Below, piece by piece: positions 34,350 to 44,508 of a DNA stretch of 64,000 bases. Numbering within the stretch: the stretch's first letter is position 1; the number at the start of each line of letters is the position of its first letter. The stretch lies in assembly GCF_023922585.1 (NCBI RefSeq), contig NZ_JAMFTN010000023.1:1-64000 (forward strand), read 5' to 3'. A program made the translations under genes and the position numbers. The notes beneath the pieces are model-generated. The model was given only the letters and a program-made list of their open reading frames with translations, searched no databases and had not been told where the DNA came from. This DNA is from Aliidiomarina quisquiliarum (GTDB lineage Bacteria > Pseudomonadota > Gammaproteobacteria > Enterobacterales > Alteromonadaceae).

Positions 34350-36317
34350 ATGACCAAGCATGAACAAGCCCTGTTGAAACCTATGTGGCAGCCTAGTGCC
34401 AGCCAAATAGAGCAAGCACAAATGACCGCATTTATGCGCTTTGTGGAAAAGAACAGCAGCCCTCCACAGTCGTTTAACGGTAGTTATGAACGCTTACATG
34501 CTTGGTCAATTAGCGATAAAGAAAACTTTTGGCTACTGCTTTGGCGCTATTTTGAGGTTATCGGTAATACCGGTGAACGCGTACTTGTCGACGGTAATAA
34601 AATGCCAGGCGCTGAGTGGTTCCCAGGCGCTACATTAAACTTTGCAGAAAACTTATTGCGTTACCGCGACGACCGCATTGCCATGGTGTTTAACGGTGAG
34701 AATGGCGACCGCAACGAATTGACCTACGCCGAGCTTTACCAACAGGTAGCTGCCCTTGCCAGCCGGTTGAAAGACGTTGGTGTGGTGGCAGGCGACCGAG
34801 TTGCGGGTATGCTGCCAAACTGCATTGAAACCATTATAGCCATGTTAGCTACCACCAGTTTAGGTGCTGTGTGGTCGAGCTGCTCACCCGACTTTGGCGT
34901 ACAAGGTGTGCTCGACCGCTTCGGCCAAATCATGCCCAAAGTGTTATTTACCGTCGACGGCTATTTTTACAATGGTAAAACCATCGACATTAGCGACAAA
35001 GTAAATAATATTCACAGACAAATTGTAAGCATTGAACAGTTAGTGGTTATTCCTTTTGCACAGCTAGCCGATACCGCTCCCGGCAGCCAGCTTTGGGCTG
35101 ACTTTTTAGACCCTCATGCCACCACAATTGAATTTGTGCAGCGACGCTTTAACGATCCGCTCTATATTATGTTTAGCTCGGGCACAACTGGTGTGCCTAA
35201 GTGTATTGTGCACGGTATTGGCGGAACGTTGCTACAACATTTAAAAGAGCACGCCCTGCATACCGACTTAACCCGCGACGACACCCTATTCTTTTTTACC
35301 ACCTGCGGTTGGATGATGTGGAACTGGCTTGCTTCTGGTTTAGCTATTGGGGCGCGCCTAGCCTTATTCGACGGCTCCCCTTTTTACCCAAGCCCTGAAG
35401 CCATGTTCAATTTAATTGATCGCGAACAAATTACCGTATTTGGTACCAGCGCTAAATTTCTTTCAGCGTTAGAAAAAGCTAACGTTAAACCGCAAAAAAG
35501 CCATCAGCTAACCACGTTACGCACTATTTTAACCACCGGCTCGGTGCTTACTCCGGAAAGTTTTGACTATGTTTACCGCGATATAAAGCAAGATGTTTGC
35601 TTGTCGTCTATTTCCGGCGGAACCGACATTATTAGTTGTTTTGCCCTTGGCAACCCAATTTTACCCGTGTATCGCGGTCAGCTACAAAGCCCTGGCTTAG
35701 GCTTAGCGGTGAATGTGTATAACGAACAAGGCAAGGCCATATTAGGCGAGAAAGGCGAGCTAGTATGCGAACGTAGCTTCCCTTGTATGCCTACAGGTTT
35801 TTGGAATGACCCCACCGGAAGCACATACCACAGTGCCTACTTTGAGCGCTTTGAAAATATTTGGGCGCACGGCGACTATGCGGAAATAACGCCGCAGCAC
35901 GGTATTATTATTTACGGCCGGTCCGACACAGTATTAAACCCAGGTGGTGTGCGTATAGGCACCGCTGAAATTTATCGCCAAGTTGAAAAAGTAGAGCAAG
36001 TATTGGAAAGTATTGCCGTTGGCCAACAATGGCAAGACGACGAACGGGTTATTCTATTTGTGCGGTTACGCGAAGGTATAACGCTTGATAACAATTTGCG
36101 TGATACAATTAAAAAAACCATTCGGGCGAATGCTACACCGCGCCATGTACCGGCCATTATCGTTCAGGTAAATGATATTCCACGCACCATTAGTGGCAAA
36201 ATTGTAGAACTAGCGGTACGCCAGGTTATTCACGGTGAAATAGTTAAAAATACCGATGCATTAGCCAACCCAGAAGCATTAGCTGAGTTTAAAAATAGAA
36301 GTGAACTCAATAGCTAA
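34350..36317 (+). CDS. aacS: Acetoacetate-CoA ligase
   Basis: 655 residues, the length of acetoacetyl-CoA synthetases of the adenylate-forming superfamily. The N-terminal segment is typical (MTAFMRFVE, then AEWFPGATLNFAEN). The phosphate-binding loop is IMFSSGTTGVPKCIVHG. The later motifs are GGTDIISCFALGNP, YGRSDTVLNPGGVRIGTAEIYR and IPRTISGKIVELAVR, which has the catalytic Lys. It activates the acetoacetate made by LiuE. Its 4-base spacing to liuE places it in the same transcript, and the thiolase at 25956 would use the product. Confidence 0.93.
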   Translation: MTKHEQALLKPMWQPSASQIEQAQMTAFMRFVEKNSSPPQSFNGSYERLHAWSISDKENFWLLLWRYFEVIGNTGERVLVDGNKMPGAEWFPGATLNFAENLLRYRDDRIAMVFNGENGDRNELTYAELYQQVAALASRLKDVGVVAGDRVAGMLPNCIETIIAMLATTSLGAVWSSCSPDFGVQGVLDRFGQIMPKVLFTVDGYFYNGKTIDISDKVNNIHRQIVSIEQLVVIPFAQLADTAPGSQLWADFLDPHATTIEFVQRRFNDPLYIMFSSGTTGVPKCIVHGIGGTLLQHLKEHALHTDLTRDDTLFFFTTCGWMMWNWLASGLAIGARLALFDGSPFYPSPEAMFNLIDREQITVFGTSAKFLSALEKANVKPQKSHQLTTLRTILTTGSVLTPESFDYVYRDIKQDVCLSSISGGTDIISCFALGNPILPVYRGQLQSPGLGLAVNVYNEQGKAILGEKGELVCERSFPCMPTGFWNDPTGSTYHSAYFERFENIWAHGDYAEITPQHGIIIYGRSDTVLNPGGVRIGTAEIYRQVEKVEQVLESIAVGQQWQDDERVILFVRLREGITLDNNLRDTIKKTIRANATPRHVPAIIVQVNDIPRTISGKIVELAVRQVIHGEIVKNTDALANPEALAEFKNRSELNS

Positions 36318-36336
36318 GGGCTTTTGGGTTGCCAAA

Positions 36337-36362
36337 GTACGATGATTAGGTAATTATCGTAC
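36337..36362 (+). repeat. Hairpin at the end of the liu operon
   Basis: GTACGAT and ATCGTAC are exact complements with a further ATT/AAT pairing inside, 20 bases after the aacS stop. The following sequence is only weakly T-rich (ATCTTATT), so it may be a weak terminator or a 3' stabilising hairpin. Confidence 0.4.
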
Positions 36363-36394
36363 ATCTTATTAAATAGCGGGATTACTGGATACAG

Positions 36395-38614
36395 ATGCAA
36401 TATTTTTCTCATTTCCGCCAAGCTATCATTGCTGCTTTAATTGGCGTTGTCGTAACCTTGGCGGTTGCGTCGGTATTGCGTTTTGTCGACAATAAAAGGA
36501 TCCATGCCTCCTTGCAAGATGAGCTTTCATCATTACAAAGTGAAATTACCCGCGAAATGCGCGCACATTTGTTTGGCCTAGAGTGGGTTGCAAAGCAGCA
36601 TGCGTCAAATCAGAATCGAACCGGCGCTTCATGGTTAGCCGAAGGCCCTGTAATAACAAATAGTTATTCTAACTTTCGTATTCTTATGTGGGTTAATAAT
36701 AGCGGTACCATTGAAGCCGTTTACCCTCCTGCCTTTGCTGAAGGCATTGTAAATACAAACTTTACTGAGCAAACGGGTAAAAACCTTACCGATTATGAAC
36801 ATGCTAAGCGTTATATTTCTCGTTCCGGATTGCTCCAACGTGAACATTCTGATTTACTTATGGTTATACCCCACCTTACTTCCGAGCCTAGTGGCTATTA
36901 CATGGCACTACTCAATACCAAAGAATTATTGAACATTACGCTTGCTGCATATTTAACCCCGAGCTCACAATTTCAAATTATCAATATTACGTCTAATAAT
37001 GTGTTCTACAAGGCTGCCAACGATCAACGTTTTTATAATACTTGGCGCGTGTCACATACTTTACCAATTTTTGGCGAAGTATTTCGCTTAGACCTTTGGC
37101 CGTCGGTGGAGCGCTTAAATGAAATGCGTAGCACCTTGCCGCTATTTTTTGTTTTAGCCGGTTTGTTTACTACCGGTTTAATGACCTTTGTACTTTATGT
37201 ATTAGCAGTAAGCCGAGTACGCGCACAAGAATTAGCCGACACTAACCTAGACCTTTATATTGAAATAGAAGAGCGCGAACGAGTAGAAAAACGCATGGCG
37301 TACTTGGCTTCGCACGACATTTTAACTGGTTTAGCGAATCGCCACGCCTTAATTGAAAACTTAGACATTGCGATGAAAAAATATAACTCGCAACAAAAGC
37401 TGGTGGGCGCTTTAATTATCGATCTTGATAACTTTAAGGATGTGAACGACGCCTTAGGCCACACCCTTGGTGACGAATTGCTAAAGGCCGTGGCTAAACG
37501 GCTAACTGAATTGCAACCTGCATCGGGTGTATTAGCACGCCTAGGCGGCGATGAATTTGCAATGACAGTGACTGACATTGAGTCGGTCACTGTGCTTGAG
37601 GAGTTAGCACAGCAGGTACTCGATGCCTTAAAAGTACACTTCACCGTTGAAGGTTATGAACTCTTTATTAGCGGTAGTATTGGTATTGCTATCAGCCAAA
37701 CCGATGAAGACCAAGCAGACGACATAATGCGTAACGCCGACACCGCGCTGTACCGAGCAAAAGAGCTTGGACGTTCGGTTTATCACGTCTACAGCCATAT
37801 TCTGCATAAAGAATTAACTGAGCGTATTGAATTAGTTAAACGCCTACGGGAAGCTGTCGACAATGAGCAATTGGCAGTTTTCTATCAACCTAAAATAGAT
37901 ATGTCGAGTCGTCGTATTGTGGGCCTTGAAGCCTTGGTGCGCTGGATTGATCAGGACGGCAGCATTATTGGTCCTGATACCTTTATTCCACTAGCTGAAG
38001 ACACCGGTTTAATTATTCCAATATCTAATTTCGTGCTTAAAACTGCTTGTATACAATTGAAGAGGTGGCATGATCTTGGCTTAAATGACTTGCAATTGTC
38101 TGTAAATTTATCAGGCAAACAATTACAGTCTGACGGCCTAATGGAGTTTATCCTTAGCGTTATAGAAGAAACAGGTATTCCAAGGCATTTGCTTGAGCTT
38201 GAACTAACGGAGCAAGTATTTATTGAAAATATTAAGTCGCACACTAACTTTATGCATGCGGTGCGGGAGCAAGGAATGACCCTTGCCATTGACGACTTTG
38301 GTGTTGGTTATTCGTCATTGTCTTATTTAAAACACTTCCCTGTAAACGTATTAAAAATAGACCGTTCATTTGTGCAAGACTTACCCGATGACAAAGACGA
38401 CGCAACTATTACGCAAACCATCATAAACTTGGCGAATAGTTTAGACATTGGTTTAGTTGCTGAAGGTGTTGAAACTGAAGAGCAAGTCGACTTTTTAATT
38501 GAGCGTGGTTGTTTAATAGGACAAGGCTTCTTATTTAGCCGTCCTATTCCAAGCTCAGAGATGACCGAGCTGCTCACTCGTTATCAAGGCCTAGTGCCTA
38601 TTCAAATTGATTAG
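36395..38614 (+). CDS. Membrane GGDEF-EAL protein (cyclic-di-GMP turnover)
   Basis: 739 residues. A first membrane helix (about 10-30), a periplasmic sensor of roughly 215 residues resembling a CHASE domain, and a second membrane helix (about 247-270) precede the signalling domains. The GGDEF domain has LARLGGDEFAMTV near residue 385, with an intact G-G-D-E-F. The EAL domain has GLEALVRW near residue 511, then LELELTEQVFIE, AIDDFGVGYSSLSYLK, LKIDRSFV and VAEGVETEEQ, so its phosphodiesterase residues look intact. The net activity cannot be told from sequence. It lies between the leucine operon and the ETF-QO gene on the same strand. Confidence 0.92.
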   Translation: MQYFSHFRQAIIAALIGVVVTLAVASVLRFVDNKRIHASLQDELSSLQSEITREMRAHLFGLEWVAKQHASNQNRTGASWLAEGPVITNSYSNFRILMWVNNSGTIEAVYPPAFAEGIVNTNFTEQTGKNLTDYEHAKRYISRSGLLQREHSDLLMVIPHLTSEPSGYYMALLNTKELLNITLAAYLTPSSQFQIINITSNNVFYKAANDQRFYNTWRVSHTLPIFGEVFRLDLWPSVERLNEMRSTLPLFFVLAGLFTTGLMTFVLYVLAVSRVRAQELADTNLDLYIEIEERERVEKRMAYLASHDILTGLANRHALIENLDIAMKKYNSQQKLVGALIIDLDNFKDVNDALGHTLGDELLKAVAKRLTELQPASGVLARLGGDEFAMTVTDIESVTVLEELAQQVLDALKVHFTVEGYELFISGSIGIAISQTDEDQADDIMRNADTALYRAKELGRSVYHVYSHILHKELTERIELVKRLREAVDNEQLAVFYQPKIDMSSRRIVGLEALVRWIDQDGSIIGPDTFIPLAEDTGLIIPISNFVLKTACIQLKRWHDLGLNDLQLSVNLSGKQLQSDGLMEFILSVIEETGIPRHLLELELTEQVFIENIKSHTNFMHAVREQGMTLAIDDFGVGYSSLSYLKHFPVNVLKIDRSFVQDLPDDKDDATITQTIINLANSLDIGLVAEGVETEEQVDFLIERGCLIGQGFLFSRPIPSSEMTELLTRYQGLVPIQID

Positions 38615-38633
38615 ATTTATTTAAGGAGTAACC

Positions 38634-40283
38634 ATGCAACGCGAAAGTATGGAGTTTGACGTACTCATTGTTGGCGGTGGTCCTGCAGGACTAAGTACTG
38701 CCTGCCGATTGGCACAATTAGCAGAACAAGAAGAAAAAGAATTACAAATCTGTGTTATTGAAAAAGGCTCCGAAATAGGTGCCCATATTCTGTCTGGCGC
38801 TGTATTTGAAACTCGTGCTTTAGACGAGCTTTTCTCTGACTGGAAAGAGCGCGGTGCGCCGTTAAATACCCCTGTCATTGGCGATGATATATTCCTTTTT
38901 AAAAATGCTGAAAAAGCCACTAAACTGCCTAATTTTATGGTGCCGAAAACCTTCCATAATAAAGGCAACTACATTACCAGCATGGGTAATGTATGCCGTT
39001 GGTTAGCCGAACAAGCGGAAGCATTGGGTGTTGAAGTATTCCCTGGTTTTAGCGCTGCTGAAGTTATTTATGGCGAAAACGGTGCTGTAGAAGGGGTTAT
39101 TACTGGCGACATGGGTATTTCTGCCTCTGGTGAGCACAAAGACAGCTACATGCCTGGGATGGAGCTACGGGCCCGTTATACGGTATTTGCTGAAGGCAGT
39201 CGTGGCCATTTAGGCAAAGAGCTAATTGCTAAGTTTGAACTGGATAAAAACCGTTCGCCGCAGCACTATGCCTTAGGCTTTAAAGAAATTTGGGACATTC
39301 CAGCAGATCAACACCAAGAAGGCTTAGTGGTACACAGCACTGGTTGGCCGCTTGAAGGCCATGCCAGCGGTGGCGGCTATTTGTATCATGCAGAAAACAA
39401 CCAAGTGTTTGTGGGTTTAATTGTTGATTTGAATTATACCAACCCCCATGTGAATCCGTTTGCTGAGTTTCAACAATATAAGCAGCATCCGACCATTTTG
39501 AAGGCCTTAAAAGGCGGTAAACGCGTTAGCTACGGTGCTCGTGTAATTACCAAAGGTGGTTTCCACAGCTTGCCTAAAATGACCATGCCAGGTGCTATTT
39601 TTGCAGGGTGTGAAGCCGGCACACTAAACTTTGCCAAAATTAAAGGTAACCATACGGCAATGAAAAGCGGCATGTTAGCGGCCGAGAGCGTGTATGCAGC
39701 ATTATCCGCTGAACAGTCGCACACCGACCTGATTGAGCATGAGGAACGCTTTAAAAACTCATGGCTATTCAACGAGCTTTATACCTCTCGTAATTTTGGT
39801 CCTGTTATTCATAAGTGGGGAACCTGGTTAGGCGGTGCTTATAATACCCTAGACCAAAACTGGTTTGGTGGTAAGTTACCTTTTAATATCAAAGACAACC
39901 GCCCTGATTATGCAGGTATGGAACTAGCTGATAAAGCTAAAAAATTAACCTATCCAAAGCCTGATAATGCCATTACCTTTGATCGCAGTTCGTCGGTATA
40001 TTTATCGAATACTAACCACGAAGAAGATCAGCCATGTCATTTACAGTTACTAGACCCAACTATTCCTATTAGTGTTAACTTAGTTAAATATGCAGAGCCT
40101 GCGCAACGCTATTGCCCTGCTGGCGTTTACGAAGTGGTGGAACAGTCTAATGGCGACAAAGTATTTCAAATTAATGCTCAAAACTGTATTCATTGTAAAA
40201 CTTGTGACATTAAAGACCCTAGCCAAAATATTCGCTGGGTAACACCCGAAGGCACCGGTGGTCCTAATTATCCTAATATGTAA
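38634..40283 (+). CDS. Electron-transfer-flavoprotein:ubiquinone oxidoreductase
   Basis: 549 residues, standard for ETF-QO. The N-terminal FAD-binding motif is DVLIVGGGPAGLSTACRL. IEKGSEIGAHILSGAVFE and VYVFAEGSRGHLGK-like segments follow. The C-terminus has a 4Fe-4S cluster region, YCPAGVYEV and NCIHCKTCDIKDPSQNI. It oxidises reduced ETF and delivers electrons to ubiquinone at the inner membrane. It is the natural sink for electrons from isovaleryl-CoA dehydrogenase encoded 10 kb upstream. ETF alpha/beta genes are not in the window. A GGAG ribosome binding site lies before the ATG. Confidence 0.95.
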   Translation: MQRESMEFDVLIVGGGPAGLSTACRLAQLAEQEEKELQICVIEKGSEIGAHILSGAVFETRALDELFSDWKERGAPLNTPVIGDDIFLFKNAEKATKLPNFMVPKTFHNKGNYITSMGNVCRWLAEQAEALGVEVFPGFSAAEVIYGENGAVEGVITGDMGISASGEHKDSYMPGMELRARYTVFAEGSRGHLGKELIAKFELDKNRSPQHYALGFKEIWDIPADQHQEGLVVHSTGWPLEGHASGGGYLYHAENNQVFVGLIVDLNYTNPHVNPFAEFQQYKQHPTILKALKGGKRVSYGARVITKGGFHSLPKMTMPGAIFAGCEAGTLNFAKIKGNHTAMKSGMLAAESVYAALSAEQSHTDLIEHEERFKNSWLFNELYTSRNFGPVIHKWGTWLGGAYNTLDQNWFGGKLPFNIKDNRPDYAGMELADKAKKLTYPKPDNAITFDRSSSVYLSNTNHEEDQPCHLQLLDPTIPISVNLVKYAEPAQRYCPAGVYEVVEQSNGDKVFQINAQNCIHCKTCDIKDPSQNIRWVTPEGTGGPNYPNM

Positions 40284-40301
40284 TTCGCTATCTAATTAAC
40301 T

Positions 40302-40335
40302 AATAAGGGGCGCAACAGCACCCCTTATTTCTTTA
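40302..40335 (+). terminator. Intrinsic terminator of the ETF-QO gene
   Basis: AATAAGGGG and CCCCTTATT are exact complements around a CGCAACAGCA loop, followed by TTCTTT. It lies 19 bases past the stop. The remaining bases to 40557 are AT-rich upstream DNA of the H-NS-like gene, with no firm promoter boxes. Confidence 0.88.
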
Positions 40336-40557
40336 TAACACCAAGCATAGCCAGTGTAATTATTTTGTAAGCTAACGCTTATTTTATAATTAATCTTTCC
40401 TTTTAGTTGTTTATTCGCCTATTTTTAGTTTAAAGTATGAATGTTAATTCATTGCTAATTGCAAGGTTATATCTTTTATTCATTATCTTGCTGAATAGAA
40501 TTATCAATTAACGACTCTGAATATACGCAACTCATTTACCTACTTATAGGAACTATC

Positions 40558-40971
40558 ATGTCGACCTTTATAGATATATTGACTCATGCTCGTCGATTAA
40601 ATGCAGCCACAAAGGACCTTAGTGTAGCTGAGCTAAAAGAAGTTGCAGATAAACTAGATGGCGTTATTGCAAAACGTACGGAAGATGAAGCTGAATTAAT
40701 GCGAATTGAGCAAGAGAAACAAATTCACATTGATCGTATTCGTCGTGAAATGGAAGCCGCTGGTTTAGATGCTAGTGATATTTTAGGTGATGCTGCCGTA
40801 GCCGCAAGTGCTAAACCTGTTCGTAGGCGCGCTCCTAAACCACCAAAGTATGAATACACAGACGAAGATGGCATGTACCGCACATGGACAGGCCAAGGTC
40901 GTAGCCCACGCCCTATTCAACAAGCAATAGACGCAGGTGGCAGTAAAGAAGACTTCCTTATCAAGAAGTAA
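40558..40971 (+). CDS. H-NS-family nucleoid-associated protein
   Basis: 137 residues. An N-terminal oligomerisation helix region (ELKEVADKLDGVIAKR, then the EAELMRIEQEKQIHIDRI coiled coil) is joined by an Ala/Lys-rich linker to the DNA-binding domain. That domain contains KYEYTDEDGMYRTWTGQGRSPRPIQ, with the conserved W-T-G-Q-G-R-x-P core that enters the minor groove. It silences AT-rich, often horizontally acquired, DNA. The roughly 270 AT-rich bases upstream are consistent with autoregulation. AAAGGA-like TAGGAACTATC precedes the ATG. It is a single-gene unit with its own terminator. Confidence 0.92.
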   Translation: MSTFIDILTHARRLNAATKDLSVAELKEVADKLDGVIAKRTEDEAELMRIEQEKQIHIDRIRREMEAAGLDASDILGDAAVAASAKPVRRRAPKPPKYEYTDEDGMYRTWTGQGRSPRPIQQAIDAGGSKEDFLIKK

Positions 40972-40991
40972 TATCTTTATTTTATAATACC

Positions 40992-41020
40992 AACAGCCCG
41001 GTTCACCGGGTTGTTTTCTT
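40992..41020 (+). terminator. Intrinsic terminator of the H-NS-like gene
   Basis: AACAGCCCGG and CCGGGTTGTT pair around TTCA, followed by TTCTT. It lies 20 bases after the stop. Confidence 0.88.
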
Positions 41021-41064
41021 TGTGTATATATATCACCTGTTTAGTTGGCCATTGGGGAATACAA

Positions 41065-41772
41065 TTGCGTTATAATATTGAGCCCATAGGTATAATTGAA
41101 TCGCCATATCGTGAGAAGTTTGCAATACCAAGGCAACCGGGATTAGTTAAAAGCGCCCAAGGTAGTATTGTAATGAACAAAGAGTTCTCTTCTCCCGACT
41201 TTTTTCGTGGTTTAGATTCTTTTTCACATATTTGGTTAGAGTTTGTTTTTCATGAAAATATAGACCGCGGTTGGCAACCTCTTATTCGCCCACCTCGGCT
41301 TGGCGGTAATGCTAAAATAGGTGTGTTTGCAAGTAGGTCTACCTTTCGGCCTAATGCTTTAGGTTTGTCGGTTGTTGAATTACTTGGTATTCATTACCAG
41401 CGAGGAATAGCCCATATTGATATTGGCGGCCTCGATTTATTACACGGCACACCTATTATCGATATAAAGCCCTATTTGCCCTATGCCGACGCTATACCAG
41501 AGGCTCGTGGTGGTTACGCCCACACTGCTCCTGAACAACATATTCAAGTTGAATTTAGTGCCGCAGCCAAACAGGCATTAATAGCACTGCAGCAACAATA
41601 CCCCAACTTAAACAATTTTATTGTCGATGTATTAAAACAGGACCCTCGCCCTGCTTATCAAAAGAAAAATGAGAGCGATCGCATTTATGGAATGCAGCTA
41701 TACAATTTAAATATTAACTGGCACGTGCAAGGTAATACCCATTACGTTACCTCCATAATGGAACTATCGTAA
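41065..41772 (+). CDS. trmO: tRNA (N6-threonylcarbamoyladenosine37-N6)-methyltransferase TrmO
   Basis: 235 residues from TTG 41065. That start is preferred because GGGGA lies 6 bases before it and the protein then begins, as its relatives do, with the IEPIGIIESPYREKFAIPRQ region. An earlier frame start at 41011 would begin inside the terminator. Conserved elements are GLDSFSHIWLEFVFHEN, GVFASRSTFRPNALGLSVVELL and DIKPYLPYADA. TrmO (YaeB/TsaA family) methylates t6A37 in tRNA-Thr with S-adenosylmethionine. The C-terminal part (KQDPRPAY) is typical. The next gene, proS, is close behind on the same strand. Confidence 0.92.
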   Translation: MRYNIEPIGIIESPYREKFAIPRQPGLVKSAQGSIVMNKEFSSPDFFRGLDSFSHIWLEFVFHENIDRGWQPLIRPPRLGGNAKIGVFASRSTFRPNALGLSVVELLGIHYQRGIAHIDIGGLDLLHGTPIIDIKPYLPYADAIPEARGGYAHTAPEQHIQVEFSAAAKQALIALQQQYPNLNNFIVDVLKQDPRPAYQKKNESDRIYGMQLYNLNINWHVQGNTHYVTSIMELS

Positions 41773-41880
41773 CGCTTTCCAGTTAAAAGGCTTTCTGCCC
41801 CCTAACGAGCCTGCTAGAATTCAGGCACGACATTTATTATGCCGTTGCTGGCATTATTTGAAACCAACGAGACATTAAAC

Positions 41881-43593
41881 ATGCGTACCAGTCAGTACCT
41901 TCTTGGCACTTTAAAAGAAATCCCCGCTGATGCCGAAGTAGTTAGTCATCAGCTTATGCTGCGCGCCGGTATGGTGCGTCGAGTCGCTTCGGGCCTGTAT
42001 ACTTGGACCCCAACTGGCTTGCGCGTATTGCGTAAAGTAGAACGAATAGTTCGTGAAGAAATGAATGCCACGGGCGCCATTGAAATTCTCATGCCCATGG
42101 TACAGCCTGCCGACCTATGGCAAGAATCAGGCCGTTTAGATGACTACGGCCCAGAATTATTACGGCTAAAAGACCGCCACCAACGCGACTTTGTGCTCGG
42201 CCCAACCCACGAAGAAGTTATTAGTGAGTTAGTGCGTAAAGAAGTGAGCAGTTACAAACAGCTGCCACTTAATTTGTTCCAAATTCAAACCAAATTCCGT
42301 GACGAAATACGCCCTCGTTTTGGTGTAATGCGTTCGCGTGAATTTATTATGAAAGACGCTTACTCATTTCATACCTCGGAAGCGTGCTTAGAAAAAACCT
42401 ACCAAGCCATGTACGACGCCTACTCGCGTATTTTTACCCGCTTAGGTTTAAACTTCCGCCCGGTTATTGCTGATACCGGCTCTATTGGTGGCAGCATGTC
42501 GCACGAGTTTCATGTTTTAGCCAGCTCTGGTGAAGACGACATCGCCTTTAGTAGTGAGTCGGACTATGCCGCTAACGTTGAGCTTGCTGAAGCAGTTGCG
42601 CCTGCAGCAGAGCGCAGCGCTGCCACTGAAGAAATGGTGAAAACAGCCACCCCAGATACAAAAACGATTCAGCATTTGGTTGAACAGTTTAATGTACCTG
42701 TTGAGAAAACACTTAAAACACTTATTGTTCATGGTGTGTCTGAAACCGACCAGCCAAACTTAGTCGCGCTGGTGTTGCGTGGCGACCACAACCTGAACGA
42801 AATTAAAGCGGCTAAAATTGAAGGTTTGCTGTCGCCTCTTGAATTTGCCAACGACGACGAAATTCGCGAAGCAACCGGTGTAAGCCCAGGCTCAATTGGC
42901 CCTGTTGGTTTACCATTGCGTACCATTGTAGACCGCAGCGCAGCCGTAGTAAGCGACTTTGTTACCGGTGCAAACGAAGACGGCTTCCATTTGTTTGGGG
43001 TGAACTGGGAGCGCGACGTTGCTTGTACTGAAGTGGCCGATTTACGCGACGTTATTGAAGGCGACCTAAGCCCATGCGGTAAAGGCACCCTAAGCATTGC
43101 CCGCGGTATTGAAGTAGGACATATTTTTCAATTAGGCACCACCTACAGCGACGCCATGAAAGTAGGTGTGTTGAACGAAACTGGTAAGAACCAAAACTTA
43201 ACTATGGGCTGTTATGGCATTGGCGTGTCGCGCATTGTGGCAGCCGCTATTGAGCAAAACCACGACGACAACGGCATTATCTGGCCTGCTTCTATGGCAC
43301 CATTCGACGTGTGCATACTACCTATGAACATGCATAAGTCGGTACGGGTAAAAGAAGTAGCAGAACAGCTTTATAGTGACCTTAAAACAGCTGGCTTTGA
43401 GGTGATTTTTGACGACCGTAAAGAGCGTCCAGGCGTTATGTTTGCCGACATGGAACTGATTGGTATACCGCACACTATCGTTATTGGTGAGCGTAACCTT
43501 GACGAACAAGCGGTGGAGTACACTTCGCGCAGCAGCAGCGACAAAGTTAAAATGCCTATTAGTGATGTTGTTAACTACTTAAAAGCACTTTAA
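41881..43593 (+). CDS. proS: Prolyl-tRNA synthetase
   Basis: 570 residues from ATG 41881. That start is chosen because [20 protein letters not shown] matches the E. coli start; a frame from 41839 would add 14 unconserved residues. Class II motifs are visible: [15 protein letters not shown] and [26 protein letters not shown] (motif 2). The C-terminal motif 3 lies near [17 protein letters not shown]. The INS editing domain (about 225-400) is present, as in the long bacterial type that hydrolyses Ala-tRNA-Pro. Confidence 0.96.
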   Translation: MRTSQYLLGTLKEIPADAEVVSHQLMLRAGMVRRVASGLYTWTPTGLRVLRKVERIVREEMNATGAIEILMPMVQPADLWQESGRLDDYGPELLRLKDRHQRDFVLGPTHEEVISELVRKEVSSYKQLPLNLFQIQTKFRDEIRPRFGVMRSREFIMKDAYSFHTSEACLEKTYQAMYDAYSRIFTRLGLNFRPVIADTGSIGGSMSHEFHVLASSGEDDIAFSSESDYAANVELAEAVAPAAERSAATEEMVKTATPDTKTIQHLVEQFNVPVEKTLKTLIVHGVSETDQPNLVALVLRGDHNLNEIKAAKIEGLLSPLEFANDDEIREATGVSPGSIGPVGLPLRTIVDRSAAVVSDFVTGANEDGFHLFGVNWERDVACTEVADLRDVIEGDLSPCGKGTLSIARGIEVGHIFQLGTTYSDAMKVGVLNETGKNQNLTMGCYGIGVSRIVAAAIEQNHDDNGIIWPASMAPFDVCILPMNMHKSVRVKEVAEQLYSDLKTAGFEVIFDDRKERPGVMFADMELIGIPHTIVIGERNLDEQAVEYTSRSSSDKVKMPISDVVNYLKAL

Positions 43594-43597
43594 GTTT

Positions 43598-43637
43598 AAA
43601 AAACCCCATAGCTGTTTGAATGGCTATGGGGCTTTTT
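43598..43637. terminator. Intrinsic terminator after proS
   Basis: CCCCATAGC and GCTATGGGG are exact complements around TGTTTGAATG, with A-run before and T-run after. It can act for proS and for the converging DUF3297 gene. Confidence 0.9.
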
Positions 43638-43670
43638 AGCAAAAGTTTTTGCCTGCTTAGCTTTTTCAGC

Positions 43671-43919
43671 TTAGCTATAAAAGGCTTCAACCGTACCTTT
43701 CAACTTTATAAGTAAAGGCTGGCCACGGCGGTCTAACGCTTTCGGTGCAGCAACTTTTACCCAGCCTTCACTTATGCAATATTCTTCAACGTCGGTACGC
43801 TCTTTGCCATTTAACCGAATACCAATATTGTGTTCAAACACTTCTTTCACATGATGCGGACTACGCGGGTTAATAGACAGGCGATCCGGTAAAGCAGGTA
43901 ATAATTTAGTATCGTTCAT
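43671..43919 (-). CDS. DUF3297 family protein
   Basis: 82 residues. It begins LPALPDRLSINPRSPHHVKEV and continues GIRLNGKERTDVEEYCISEGWVKV, then GQPLLIKLKGTVEAFY. This is the conserved pattern of DUF3297, a small cytoplasmic protein of unknown function widespread in proteobacteria. It converges on proS and shares its terminator region. No partner gene is coupled to it. The interval 43920-44088 upstream shows nothing further. Confidence 0.88.
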   Translation of the reverse strand: MNDTKLLPALPDRLSINPRSPHHVKEVFEHNIGIRLNGKERTDVEEYCISEGWVKVAAPKALDRRGQPLLIKLKGTVEAFYS

Positions 43920-44088
43920 GATGGTTCCAGCATAAGTAAAAAGTGCGACATTGTAGGCAATATAGGCCTAACGCTCAAGAGTTCAAACAGAGTCGGGCAT
44001 AACCAATAGCACACCAAGGGCAGGCAATATCCGGCACTATATTTATTTGTAAATTGCTCATTGAGGTACCTGTGGTCTGAAAAGTAAA

Positions 44089-44370
44089 TTAGATGAATTC
44101 GCGGATAACATTCATCACCCGGCCATCTACGGTACGCAGTATCTTATCTTCTATCTGGCTACACTGCGATTCAATCTCGCGCCGTGAGGGGGCCACCACC
44201 ACAAAAGACCATTCACTGGCGTCGTGCTTGTCACGTTCGCCACTTTCACACACGGCCACCGAGGGGCTTCGCCCAAAACGTTCATGTATGCCTCCCATAC
44301 GCTGACGTTTTTCTTTTAATGAGCCACAACCTGGTAATGAAAAGCTGATGGTTAAAATGCCAATATGCAA
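44089..44370 (-). CDS. DUF503 (YlxP-like) family protein
   Basis: 93 residues. MHIGILTISFSLPGCGSLKEKRQ and IHERFGRSPSVAVCESGERDKHD match the DUF503 pattern, in which L-K-E-K-R is the hallmark. The later part (WSFVVVAPSRREIESQ) is typical too. In many bacteria the family lies in ribosome-maturation operons, but here it stands alone. The function is unknown. Confidence 0.85.
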   Translation of the reverse strand: MHIGILTISFSLPGCGSLKEKRQRMGGIHERFGRSPSVAVCESGERDKHDASEWSFVVVAPSRREIESQCSQIEDKILRTVDGRVMNVIREFI

Positions 44371-44508
44371 TGAATTCTCCTAAGCCTCTTTGTTTCAAAT
44401 ACAATCTATCCAAAGGTAAACAATTAACAACCTGGTGGATATCAGAATTATTATCCGTTTCTATACCGTCAAACGTTGCCAGGTCTAAAATTATTACACA
44501 AGTGATTA

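Noticed and set aside
41011-41064. Upstream extension of trmO to 41011
   Set aside because: It would start within the H-NS-like gene's terminator and adds unconserved residues. TTG 41065 has a good ribosome site.
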